Below, in pieces: positions 35,698 to 44,333 of a stretch of DNA of 64,000 nt (position 1 is the stretch's first letter; every line of letters starts with the position of its first letter). The notes below the pieces were generated by a model. That model worked only from the letters and a program-made list of their open reading frames with translations, was not told where the DNA came from and did no database searches. Made by a program: the position numbers and the translations under genes. Source of the DNA: Bin5 sp022821545 (GTDB taxonomy: Bacteria; Chloroflexota; Anaerolineae; Caldilineales; Caldilineaceae); contig CAXXLO010000002.1 in assembly GCA_963664085.2 (NCBI GenBank), forward strand, positions 2,418,001 to 2,482,000, in the 5' to 3' direction.

Positions 35698-36903
35698 ATG
35701 TCCGAAATCAGCATCCCCGCGATCCAGTCAGCCGTCCACAGGCACGGCAGCGACATCATTGCCTTCCTCCGCCAGATCTGCGCCATCCCCTCCATCGACT
35801 CCCAAATCGGCCCCGTCGGTGAACGCGTCCAGGCCGAAATGCGTAAACTCGGCTTCGATCAAATCTGGTTCGATTCCATGGGCAACACCGTCGGCAGAAT
35901 CGGCAGCGGTGAACGCATCCTCCTCTACGACAGCCACATCGACACCGTCGGCATCGGTGCCGCAGACGAATGGGACTGGGACCCGTTCGAGGGCAAAGTC
36001 GAGGACGGCATCCTTTACGCCCGCGGCGCCTGCGACGAAAAGGGCAGCACGCCCGGCATGATCTACGGCCTCGCCATCGCCCGCAGCCTCGGCCTTCTCG
36101 ACGGCTGGACCGCCTACTACTTCGGCAACATGGAGGAGTGGTGCGACGGCATCGCCCCCCACGCCTTTGTCGAACACGAAGGCATCCGCCCCGACTTCGT
36201 CGTCATCGGCGAACCCACAAAAATGCAGATCTATCGCGGCCACAAAGGCCGCGTCGAGCTCAAAGCGGTCGCCAGCGGCAGAAGCGCCCACGCCGCCAGC
36301 AACCACCTCGGCGACAACGCCATCTACAAGGCCCTCCCCCTCGTCGATGGCATCAGACGCCTCGAACCACACCTGGGCGACCACTCCTTCCTCGGCCCCG
36401 GCAAAATCACCGCCACCCACATCGAAGTCGAAACGCCCAGCCTCAACGCCGTCCCCAACCGGTGTACCGTCTACATCGACCGCCGCGTCACCTTCGGCGA
36501 AGACCTGGATGCCGTCATCGAGCAGGTGCGCGCCCTCATCCCCCAGGCAAATCAACAGGCCGGAGACGTCACCCTCGAAATGCTCTTCTACGACGAGCCC
36601 AGCTACACCGGCTTCGTCTTTCCCGTCGAAAAATACTTTCCCGCCTGGGCGCTCGCAGACGACGAACCCCTCGTCCAGGCAGGCCAGGAGACCCGCAAAC
36701 GCATCGGCCTGCCCGACGCCCCCACCGGCAAATGGGACTTCAGCACCAACGGCATCTACTGGCGCGGCAAGGCCGGTATCCCCAGCATCGGCTTCGCCCC
36801 CGGCGACGAAGTGACCGCGCACACCGTCCTCGACAGCGTCCCCTTGGCCGACGTCGTCAAATCCACCGAGTTCTACGCCCTGCTGCCCGCGCTGATAAAG
36901 TAG
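35698..36903 (+). CDS. M20-family metallohydrolase, YgeY-like
   Basis: 401-residue co-catalytic zinc hydrolase of the DapE/ArgE superfamily. The metal and catalytic motifs are in order: YDSHIDTVG, RGACDEKGS, GNMEEWCDG and GEPTKMQIYRGHKGR. The dimerisation domain follows, and a late His is seen in VTAHTVLDS. The closest type is YgeY, annotated elsewhere as a selenium-metabolism hydrolase; the substrate here may be an N-acyl or carbamoyl compound. It closes the rightward operon and could deacylate a sugar-derived product. Confidence 0.85.
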   Translation: MSEISIPAIQSAVHRHGSDIIAFLRQICAIPSIDSQIGPVGERVQAEMRKLGFDQIWFDSMGNTVGRIGSGERILLYDSHIDTVGIGAADEWDWDPFEGKVEDGILYARGACDEKGSTPGMIYGLAIARSLGLLDGWTAYYFGNMEEWCDGIAPHAFVEHEGIRPDFVVIGEPTKMQIYRGHKGRVELKAVASGRSAHAASNHLGDNAIYKALPLVDGIRRLEPHLGDHSFLGPGKITATHIEVETPSLNAVPNRCTVYIDRRVTFGEDLDAVIEQVRALIPQANQQAGDVTLEMLFYDEPSYTGFVFPVEKYFPAWALADDEPLVQAGQETRKRIGLPDAPTGKWDFSTNGIYWRGKAGIPSIGFAPGDEVTAHTVLDSVPLADVVKSTEFYALLPALIK

Positions 36904-37215
36904 TGCCTCGTCCCCTGTGCCTCGCTCCCTGTGCCCTCGTCCCCTGCGCTTCGCTCCCCGCCCCCCCATTCGCCCCCGCGCCGGCCGGCCGTGCGCCGCC
37001 AGAAAACCGAATTGGACGAAATCTGAACAATTGGCGACAATAAGATGTCTGACGGCGACGAGTGAGTAACGAGAAGTGAGCAATTAGAAACTGTTACTGC
37101 AACTGTAACTGTTACTGCAACACTGCAACCGCAACCGCCGCGTGCTCTCTCCTCTCGCCCTCTGCCGTAGCGTATCTCCTGATACGCCCTGATACACCGA
37201 CTGTGATGACTCGCC
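36904..37215. other. intergenic low-complexity region
   Basis: About 310 bases without a gene. It contains short imperfect repeats of the type GTGCCTCGTCCCCT (36902-36960) and of CAACTGTAACTGTTACTG (about 37085-37135). No terminator with a T-run and no clear promoter was seen. Confidence 0.4.
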
Positions 37216-37965
37216 ATGACGATTGCTGAAAACCTCCGCCAGGTACGAATACGCATGGCCGGGGCCGCCCAGCGCGCGCAGCGCTCCCCTGACGAAATCA
37301 CGCTCGTCGCCGTGAGCAAAACTAAACCGCTGGCGCTGATCGCAGAAACCGCCGCCGCCGGTCAGATAGACTTCGGTGAAAATCGCGTGGAAGAACTCTG
37401 GGAAAAGGCCGAAGCTGCCGCAGCGGCGGGATTGGACCGGATCCGCTGGCACGCGATCGGCACAATCCAGAGCCGTAAAGCCAAACTCGCGCTGGGGCCG
37501 CCCGCCCTTCAGTCCCCGCCGGGCAAGGGCCCTGTCTGCATGGTCCATGCCGTCGACAGGCCGAAAATCGCCCAACGCCTCAGCCGGCTGGCCGCCGACA
37601 ACCACCGGCAGCTCGACGTCCTTCTCGAAGTCAACGTCAGCGGCGAAGCCAGCAAACACGGCTTCTCCCCTTCCGGCCTCATCGACGACCTGCCCGCGCT
37701 CCTGAATCTGCCCGCCCTGCGCTACTGCGGCCTCATGACCATGGCGCCCTACGTGGACGACCCCGAGGAAGTCCGTCCCCTTTTCCGCGAACTGCGGACT
37801 CTTCTGGAGGAGCTTCGGCACACATTCCCGCCGGCACAGTTTCAACAGGCCGCATGGCGGCATCTGTCTATGGGCATGACCGGCGACTTCGAAGTCGCTA
37901 TCGAGGAGGGCGCCACAATCGTGCGCGTCGGCACCGCCATCTTCGGCCACAGGGAGTACGAATGA
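37216..37965 (+). CDS. YggS-type PLP-binding homeostasis protein
   Basis: 249-residue alanine-racemase-like barrel that binds pyridoxal phosphate and buffers its level; no enzyme activity is known for the family. LVAVSKTKPL carries the PLP Lys. DFGENRVEEL, then LMTMAPYVDD and LSMGMTGDFEVAIEEGATIVRVGTAIFG are family blocks. The stop overlaps the proC start (ATGA). The yggS-proC-yggT order is conserved in many bacteria. Confidence 0.93.
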   Translation: MTIAENLRQVRIRMAGAAQRAQRSPDEITLVAVSKTKPLALIAETAAAGQIDFGENRVEELWEKAEAAAAAGLDRIRWHAIGTIQSRKAKLALGPPALQSPPGKGPVCMVHAVDRPKIAQRLSRLAADNHRQLDVLLEVNVSGEASKHGFSPSGLIDDLPALLNLPALRYCGLMTMAPYVDDPEEVRPLFRELRTLLEELRHTFPPAQFQQAAWRHLSMGMTGDFEVAIEEGATIVRVGTAIFGHREYE

Positions 37966-38801
37966 CTCAGCTACAGGGCAAGACCACCTTTATCGGCGGC
38001 GGCGCAATGGGAGAGGCCATAATCGGCTCACTCATCGCAAATCAGCTGCTCAGCCCAACCCGCATCTGCGTTTCCGAGCCTGTGCCCGCCCGCCGTGAAT
38101 TCCTGAACGCCACCTACGGTGTGACTGCCGCGACCAACAACGCCCAGGCCGCAAAAGGCGCCTCCGTCGTCGTCCTGGCTGTAAAGCCCCAGGTACTTGG
38201 CCTTGTCTTGGCAGACCTGCGCGGAAACCTGTCCCAGGATGCTCTCGTAATTAGTATCATGGCAGGTGTGCAAATCGAAACGCTCCAATCCGGCCTCGGC
38301 CATGACAAGATCGTCCGCTCCATGCCCAACACGCCGGCCCAGGTCGGCCAGGGCATGACCGTGTGGACCGACACCGCCGCCGTAACCGCCGCCGACCGTG
38401 CCGCCGCCCAGGCCGTCCTTGAGGCTATGGGCGAGGCCATCTACGTCACGGAAGAACATTACCTCGATATGGCTACCGGTCTGAGCGGCTCCGGGCCCGG
38501 CTTCGTCTTCCTCCTCCTGGAGGCCCTCATTGATGCCGGAGTCCATATCGGCTTCAGCCGCGATCAGTCCCAGCAGATGGTGTTGCAGACCGTAGCCGGC
38601 AGCGTCGAGCTGATGCGTCAGAGCGGTCTCCATCCCGCCGACCTGCGCAACCGCGTCACCAGCCCCGCAGGCACAACTGCCGCCGGTACCCTCGTCCTGG
38701 AGCGCGCCCGGGTGCGGACGGCGCTCATCGAGGCAGTCGATACAGCCTATCGCCGCAGCCAGGATCTGGGCAGTGATGACAGTGACGACAGTGATACTTA
38801 G
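37962..38801 (+). CDS. proC: pyrroline-5-carboxylate reductase
   Basis: Last step of proline synthesis, NAD(P)H-dependent. 279 residues from ATG 37962 (a longer in-frame start at 37854 lies inside yggS). The nucleotide loop is TFIGGGAMGEAIIGSL. VRSMPNTPAQVGQGMTVW and the C-terminal GSGPGFVFLLLEALIDAG helix are diagnostic, along with VTSPAGTTAAGTLVLE. The last ten residues are a Ser/Asp-rich tail (GSDDSDDSDT). Confidence 0.95.
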   Translation: MTQLQGKTTFIGGGAMGEAIIGSLIANQLLSPTRICVSEPVPARREFLNATYGVTAATNNAQAAKGASVVVLAVKPQVLGLVLADLRGNLSQDALVISIMAGVQIETLQSGLGHDKIVRSMPNTPAQVGQGMTVWTDTAAVTAADRAAAQAVLEAMGEAIYVTEEHYLDMATGLSGSGPGFVFLLLEALIDAGVHIGFSRDQSQQMVLQTVAGSVELMRQSGLHPADLRNRVTSPAGTTAAGTLVLERARVRTALIEAVDTAYRRSQDLGSDDSDDSDT

Positions 38802-38873
38802 CCGCCGGCACAGGTGCCCCCTTTTGGACGCAAATCATACCTGCGTATCGTCCTAATAACGTAAGGAGTTGTC

Positions 38874-39125
38874 GTGATTTTCTTTCTCTTGGCCCGTGTA
38901 CTCCAGATCTACACTTTCGTTCTCCTGATCCGGATTCTGATCACCTGGATCCCCAACCTGGACCCCTATCACCCCATCGTGCAGCTTCTGTTTCAGGTAA
39001 CCGAACCGGTGCTCGAACCCGCCCGCAAGCTCATTCCGCCAATCGGCATGATCGACATCTCCCCGATCGTCGTCTTCATCGTACTGGGCATCCTGCAGGA
39101 TCTGCTCATGCAGCTCGCCTACTAG
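38874..39125 (+). CDS. YggT family membrane protein
   Basis: 83 residues starting at GTG 38874, with AAGGAG upstream. Two hydrophobic helices flank RILITWIPNLDPYHPIVQLLFQV and EPARKLIPPIGMIDISPIVV, the signature of YggT proteins (linked to osmotic stress and membrane-localised division functions elsewhere). Cotranscription with yggS-proC is likely. Confidence 0.88.
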   Translation: MIFFLLARVLQIYTFVLLIRILITWIPNLDPYHPIVQLLFQVTEPVLEPARKLIPPIGMIDISPIVVFIVLGILQDLLMQLAY

Positions 39126-39174
39126 CAGTATGGGGAATCCTGTATGCAACTTGCTAATGAGGAACGGACATAGC

Positions 39175-40248
39175 GTGAAATCTTCCACTGTCTTCGCTGT
39201 ACTTCACATCGCTGCACTCTTCATCGTTGCGTTGTCCCTCAGCGCCTGCAACATCCGCAATCCTTTCGGGCCCGCTTCGTCCGAAACACCCCTGCAGCCC
39301 GAAGAGGGCGGCCCCCTCGCCAGCCTAGTCGAACGCGCCAAGGATGACCTCGTCCTGACAGCCGCCGCCGACCCGGACAAGATCACCCTCGTCACCGCCG
39401 AGGAAGTGGAATGGGGCGACGCCGGCCTCGGCTGCCCCCATCCGGACGAAATGTACGCCCAGATCATCACCCCGGGCTACTTCATCGTCTTGGAATCCGG
39501 GGGCGACACCTACGACTACCACACCGGCGCCGACCCCGATGGGCCGCTCGTCCAGTGTACTGAAGAAGGCGTGCCCGCGGGTGCGGCCATCGCCCTCCCG
39601 GAGGAGCTTGAAGAAGAGGAAGAAGAAACGCAAATGGACGCCGACGACGCCCTGCCCCGCCTGATCGAACGCGCGACGGAGGACCTCATGCAAGCCGTCG
39701 GCGCCGGCGCAGACGAGATCACCGTTCTCAGTACCGAAGAAGTGGAGTGGAGCGACACCGGCCTCGGCTGTCAGGAGCCGAACAAAATGTACGCGCAGAT
39801 AATCACGCCGGGCTACCTGATCGTACTCGAATCCGGGGGCGATACCTATGACTACCACACCGGCGCCGACCCTGAAGGCCCGCTCGTGCAGTGTACTGAA
39901 GACGGCACGCCTGCGAGCGCGGCTATCGCCCTCCCGGCGGAACAGGTAGGAGTGACTCTTATGGACGACAACGGCGCGCTCTCGCGCCTCATCGAACGGG
40001 CCGCGGAAGACCTCGTGCAGACGACCGGCGCCGCCTCCGACGCCGTCACCGTTCTCAGTACCGAAGAGGTCGAGTGGAGCGACACCAGCCTCGGCTGCCC
40101 GCAGCCGGACGAGATGTACGCCCAGGTGATCACGCCGGGCTACCTCATCGTCCTCGAAACCGGCGCTGAAACCTACAAGTATCACACCGGCGCCGATCCC
40201 GAAGGCCCGCTCCTGCACTGCGCCCAGGACGCCGACGGCGAAGAATAG
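39175..40248 (+). CDS. lipoprotein with three tandem copies of a LGC-Y-YHTG domain
   Basis: 357 residues from GTG 39175 (AGGA upstream), which gives a clean signal peptide ending LSLSAC; the ATG at 39130 would give an odd extension. After a linker there are three repeats of about 80 residues. Each has a helical ERA-x-DL…A-x-A-D-x-ITVLSTEEVEW start, then GLGC, Y-AQ-ITPGY-IVLE-GG-TYDYHTGAD and GPLVQC. Each repeat has two Cys, probably a disulfide. The unit occurs singly in other Chloroflexota lipoproteins, as far as I recall. Function unknown. Confidence 0.75.
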   Translation: MKSSTVFAVLHIAALFIVALSLSACNIRNPFGPASSETPLQPEEGGPLASLVERAKDDLVLTAAADPDKITLVTAEEVEWGDAGLGCPHPDEMYAQIITPGYFIVLESGGDTYDYHTGADPDGPLVQCTEEGVPAGAAIALPEELEEEEEETQMDADDALPRLIERATEDLMQAVGAGADEITVLSTEEVEWSDTGLGCQEPNKMYAQIITPGYLIVLESGGDTYDYHTGADPEGPLVQCTEDGTPASAAIALPAEQVGVTLMDDNGALSRLIERAAEDLVQTTGAASDAVTVLSTEEVEWSDTSLGCPQPDEMYAQVITPGYLIVLETGAETYKYHTGADPEGPLLHCAQDADGEE

Positions 40249-40265
40249 CGCCTTCCTTCAGGCCA

Positions 40266-40646
40266 ATGAACGCCATCAAAAATCAGGATCATTTCGACGA
40301 GCTCGTCCTCAGCGCCATCGAAGATCTGCCCGACCTCTTTCTGGACTGCCTTGAAAACGTCGCCGTCGTCGTCGAGGAATGGCCCGATCGCGCCACCCTT
40401 GAGTCCGTCGGCCTGCGTCGGCGCAGCAATCTCCTCGGACTCTACCAGGGCATCCCCCAGACTGACCGAACACACGGCTACAACCTCGTCATGCCCGACA
40501 AGATCAGCATCTACCGCCGTCCCATCCTCATGCGCTGCCGCACCGAGTCCGAAGTCCGCGACCTCGTCCAAAGAGTCGTCCGCCACGAAATCGCCCACCA
40601 CTTCGGCATCGACGACGACCGCCTCCTCGAGATCGGCGCCTACTAA
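40266..40646 (+). CDS. zincin-like metallopeptidase family protein (PF06262-like)
   Basis: 126 residues, 17 bases after the repeat lipoprotein. The HEIAHHFGIDDDRL motif provides HExxH, the third ligand Asp and the Glu base of the small zincin family. The upstream portion LGLYQGIPQTDR is the family's substrate-cleft strand. Peptidase activity is predicted from the motif; the natural substrate is unknown. Confidence 0.88.
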   Translation: MNAIKNQDHFDELVLSAIEDLPDLFLDCLENVAVVVEEWPDRATLESVGLRRRSNLLGLYQGIPQTDRTHGYNLVMPDKISIYRRPILMRCRTESEVRDLVQRVVRHEIAHHFGIDDDRLLEIGAY

Positions 40647-40671
40647 CCCCCCCCCGCCCGCTGCCTGCAAA

Positions 40672-40742
40672 TGCCCCTCCACAGGCTGGGTGAATTGCTC
40701 CATTATACACCTTAGCTTGTGGTCCAGTTTTCGGGGCCCACT
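40672..40742 (-). repeat. IS3-like left-end relic, inverted copy
   Basis: The reverse complement of the relic at 19818: identical 35- and 19-base blocks, with TATAAT between them. It ends just before the OrfA start codon. The transposase is absent. Confidence 0.6.
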
Positions 40743-40834
40743 TCACGTTGCGCTTCCTCGCGCTCACGGGCGAGATGCATTGCCGTAAACGATTTTGAAA
40801 ATGGCCGCGCCGGAGCGACTTTGGAGGGATAAGT

Positions 40835-41827
40835 ATGAAAGCAATTGTCTATCAAGAATATGGCTCCCCCGATGTTCTTGAATTGAAAGCGGTCGATAAG
40901 CCCACGCCCAAGGACAATGAAGTACTGATAAAAATATACGCCGCCAACGCAACAACAGGGGACTGTGAAATTCGAAAATTCAAAATCCATATCTTGTTCT
41001 GGCTTCCTTTGCGAATCTATATGGGTCTCAGAAGGCCAACCAGATCGACGATATTGGGGGCGTATCTGGCTGGGGAAGTTGAGGCGGTAGGCAAGAATGT
41101 AAAACGATTCAAGAAAAGTGATCAGGTTTTTGCGGCTGCCGGCTTGCGTTTTGGCGCTTATGCTGAGTATATGTGCCTGCCTGAAGATGGAACGCTGGCA
41201 ATAAAGCCGAGCAATATGACCTATGAGGAAGCCGCGTCTGTTCCGCTTGGAGGACTGAATGCCTTGCATTTTCTCAGAGAGGGGAATATCCAGAGCGGGG
41301 AAAAAATTCTTATCTACGGAGCTGCTGGAAGTATAGGCACGTTTGCGGTGCAGATAGCCAAATCATGGGGGGCCGAAGTGACGTGCGTGGACAGCGCGAA
41401 GAAATTGGACATGCTGCGCTCCATTGGCGCAGATCATGTCATTGATTACACGCAAGAAGATTTTACCAAACGCGGTGAGAGGTATGATGTTATTTTTGAC
41501 GTGGTAGGCAGGAGCCCGTATTCACGGAGTGTCAGATCGCTAAAGCAGAATGGACGCTATCTCTTAGCGAACCCAGGCGTGTCACATATGGTTCGAGGGC
41601 TATGGACTTCAATGACAAGCGGCAAGAAGGTAGTATTTGAGTTCGCAAGCGAAAAGACTGAAGATCTACTTTACCTCAAAGAGCTTATTGAGGCGGGAAA
41701 GACAAAAGCGGTCATTGATAGACGCTATCCTTTAGAACAGACTATCGAGGCGCACAGGTATATCGAAAGCGGAGACAAGAAGGGAAATGTCATCGTGACC
41801 ATAGCACATAATAATGAGGGAAAATGA
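40835..41827 (+). CDS. MDR-family oxidoreductase, quinone oxidoreductase-like
   Basis: 330-residue NAD(P)-dependent enzyme of the zinc-independent medium-chain dehydrogenase group. The GroES-like N-domain starts MKAIVYQEYGSPDVLELKAV. The cofactor loop is GAAGSIGTFAVQIAKSWGAE, followed by GADHVIDYTQEDF. The structural-zinc Cys set is missing. GGAGGG-type ribosome site upstream. Its DNA is AT-richer than the backbone and it stands between two same-orientation IS-end relics, so recent transfer is likely. Confidence 0.9.
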   Translation: MKAIVYQEYGSPDVLELKAVDKPTPKDNEVLIKIYAANATTGDCEIRKFKIHILFWLPLRIYMGLRRPTRSTILGAYLAGEVEAVGKNVKRFKKSDQVFAAAGLRFGAYAEYMCLPEDGTLAIKPSNMTYEEAASVPLGGLNALHFLREGNIQSGEKILIYGAAGSIGTFAVQIAKSWGAEVTCVDSAKKLDMLRSIGADHVIDYTQEDFTKRGERYDVIFDVVGRSPYSRSVRSLKQNGRYLLANPGVSHMVRGLWTSMTSGKKVVFEFASEKTEDLLYLKELIEAGKTKAVIDRRYPLEQTIEAHRYIESGDKKGNVIVTIAHNNEGK

Positions 41828-42087
41828 CGGGCGACGCTCCTGCCTGTTACTCATTATTCCGTTTGGCTACTTGGGTACATAAGCCCCACTATCGTATATA
41901 GTCCCCTTTCATAGGGACAGATTCGCCGTTGATCATCGGCGGCCTTGCCGTTGGAGAGAATCCGCATATACTAGCTGGACGGAAAGTCCATCATACACCT
42001 TAGCCTGTGGTCCAGTCTTGTGGTCCAGTCTTGGGAGCCAGGTTCACGGGCATATTGGTCAAACGGCGGAAGCACGGTTTTTGACAG
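41828..42087. other. intergenic region with IS relic
   Basis: About 260 bases. ACTAGCTGGACGG (41970-41982) also occurs at 5818-5830. The relic at 41986-42047 follows. No gene seen. Confidence 0.4.
41986..42047 (-). repeat. IS3-like left-end relic with internal duplication
   Basis: Read on the minus strand it is GACTGGACCACA twice, then GGCTAAGGTGTATGATGGAC, a diverged copy of the ends at 19818 and 40672 with a 14-base tandem duplication. It has the same orientation as the 40672 copy. Confidence 0.5.
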
Positions 42088-43149
42088 ATGAACAGAACGG
42101 AACTGCTCCAACTCATCGCCAACCGGGAAAACTCCCGCGTTGAATACAAGCGCGACGACTGTCGCCCGGATGACCTCGCCAAGGAGATGTCCGCGCTGCT
42201 GAATCTCGAGGGCGGCGCTATTCTTCTCGGAGTGGAAGATGACGGATCTGTCTCCGGGCTGACCAGAAGCCGTGGGGATGCGGAGGAGTGGGCGATGAAC
42301 ATCGCTCGCCAGAATCTCCAGCCTGCCGTCATCCCCGTCTGGACCTGCATAGAAATTGAAGTCGGCAAAAATGTAGGTATCATCGAGCTTGCCGCCGACA
42401 GCCCGGAAAAGCCGTACAAGGCAAGACGAGGCAGGGCCTGGGTGACCTTCATCCGAGCCGGCAGCGCCTCCCGGGAGGCGGCACGCGAGGAGGAGGGACG
42501 GCTCTACCAGGCTGCCCGCTTGGTCCGATACGAGCTCAAGTCGGTGCCCGACACCGGGCTGGAAGCTCTCGACATGGACCGAATCCAGAACTACTTCCAG
42601 GACGTCTTGAAGCGCTCACTCCCGGCCCGGACCGACCTTGAGAACAGGCGGCGGCTCCTGCTTAACTCGGACCTGCTGGTTGAGGCGGGAGATGGCGTTA
42701 GCGCATCAGTCGCAGGGCTCCTTCTGTTCGGCAAGAACCCGAACCGCCGTCTTCCCCAGGCCGGCGTAACGGCAGTGGCCTTTCCCGCTCTTGAAAAGGA
42801 ATACAACACAGTCGATGAAGAGCGGATTCGAGGACCTCTGACGCCGCGAGTCTCGGAGGATGGTGATGTGGTGGAAAGGGGCGTGATCGACCGCACGGTA
42901 GACTTCATAAAGCGCAACATGGGAAGCGTCGCGTACCTGGAAGGAGGCCGCCGCCGCCGCAAGAGTTCCTTCCCCCTTGATGCCGTGCGAGAAGCGGTAG
43001 TCAACGCCGTGGCGCATCGCGACTACGCGCGCGAGGGGACCGACATCGAGGTCTCGCTATACCGGGACCGCTCAACAGTCTCCGTCCACCTGCCCGATTT
43101 TCAACTCCATTGGCAACGCTCTCCTACTATGCTAGTATGCTTTATATAA
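42088..43149 (+). pseudogene. AlbA_2/Schlafen-type ATP-binding regulator, C-terminally truncated
   Basis: 353-residue frame. The N-terminal AlbA_2 domain (ENSRVEYKRDD … MSALLNLEGGAILLGVEDDGSV) is followed by a middle domain. Then comes a GHKL-type ATP site (LDAVREAVVNAVAHRDYAREGTDIEVSLYRDR). After about residue 330 the expected strand (D-R-L-E-V-SPG…) is replaced by STVSVHLPDFQLHWQRS and an early stop. The C-terminal winged helix is missing. Such proteins are found in defence and mobile regions. Probably inactive. Confidence 0.75.
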
Positions 43150-43322
43150 TGTGATGTCTCTGCCAGCACACCTCTCGTGTGCCAACGCATGTAAGACACA
43201 TCACCTTTCCTCGCCAAACCAAACGGGCGCCCCTTCCCATTCCTGCGCCGGGCGCCGCACAACATCTGGTCTGTGGTTCCAGGAAGCACGCCGGCCGCCG
43301 GCCACTGCTGTTCAGGTGTCAA

Positions 43323-44201
43323 ATGGTCGCTTCCCGCAATTTCCGGTTCCGTCTTGAGTCAATCCTGATCTATCTGGGCCTCGGTATCTTCGCGTTCATC
43401 GCCGTCACGCCCTTCCTCCACACCATCGCCCGTTCCTTCAGCGCCGAAGCCCCCATCCTCCGCGGCGACGTCTATATCTGGCCCGTCGGCTTCTCCTTCG
43501 ACGCCTACGAGCGCCTCATCATCGGCGGCACCTTCTGGCTCGCCTATCGCAACTCCTTCTTCATCACCACCTCCGCCACCCTCGTGCAGATGTTCATGAC
43601 AATCCTCTGCGCCTATCCCCTCTCCCGCACCTACCTGCCCGGCCGCAACTTCTTCATGACCCTCATCGTCTTCCAGATGATCTTCCCCCCCAGCCTCATC
43701 CCCTTCTATCTGACCGTCAGGGAAGTCGGCCTCATCGACAGCTGGGGCTCTCTCATCTGGCCCTACGCCATCAACACCTTCAACATGATCGTCCTCAAGA
43801 GCTACTTTCAGGCGCTGCCCAGAGAACTGGAAGAGTCCGCAATCATCGACGGCGCCAACGACTTCAGGGTGCTCATCCACATCATGCTGCCCCTCTCCGT
43901 CCCCGTGCTCCTCACCTTGACCCTGTTCTACGTCGTCGCCAACTGGAACCTCTTCCTGCCGGCCATCTTCTTTATCAACGACGGCAACAAACAGCCCCTC
44001 CAGGTCATCCTGCGCGACATGATCTGGTCCATGCAGCTCGCCACCCAAACCGCCAGCGCCGACGATTTCGAAAGGCTGGCCGGCATGGAAGCCCTCAAAG
44101 CCTCCAGCGTCATCATCGCCGCCATCCCTATGTTGGTCGCCTATCCCTTCTTCCAGCGCTTCTTCATTAAAGGCATCCTCCTCGGAGCCATCAAAGGGTA
44201 G
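43323..44201 (+). CDS. ABC transporter permease, LplC-type
   Basis: 292 residues from ATG 43323 (a start at 43179 adds an unrelated Pro/Arg-rich stretch). Six helices; EAA loop EESAIIDGANDFRVLIHIMLPLS. The 25-residue insertion near ILRDMIWSMQLATQT is typical of LplC/YtcP permeases for complex saccharides. First gene of a permease-binding protein-permease operon without an ATPase. Confidence 0.92.
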   Translation: MVASRNFRFRLESILIYLGLGIFAFIAVTPFLHTIARSFSAEAPILRGDVYIWPVGFSFDAYERLIIGGTFWLAYRNSFFITTSATLVQMFMTILCAYPLSRTYLPGRNFFMTLIVFQMIFPPSLIPFYLTVREVGLIDSWGSLIWPYAINTFNMIVLKSYFQALPRELEESAIIDGANDFRVLIHIMLPLSVPVLLTLTLFYVVANWNLFLPAIFFINDGNKQPLQVILRDMIWSMQLATQTASADDFERLAGMEALKASSVIIAAIPMLVAYPFFQRFFIKGILLGAIKG

Positions 44202-44333
44202 CTGTCGTTGAGATCCGGGTTGCCTCTAACCCGCCTTGAACCGTGATTGAAGCATCTGACCCAGGCAGTTGACGTGAAGCGATTTTCATCTCTGTTGAGT
44301 CCAAAGTTCAATTTCCACAGGAGGGAATCAAAC

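Noticed and set aside
35728..37083. 451-residue minus-strand open frame opposite the M20 hydrolase gene
   Set aside because: Gly/Val/Asp-rich composition typical of an antisense frame of a GC-rich gene; the plus-strand M20 protein has all catalytic motifs.
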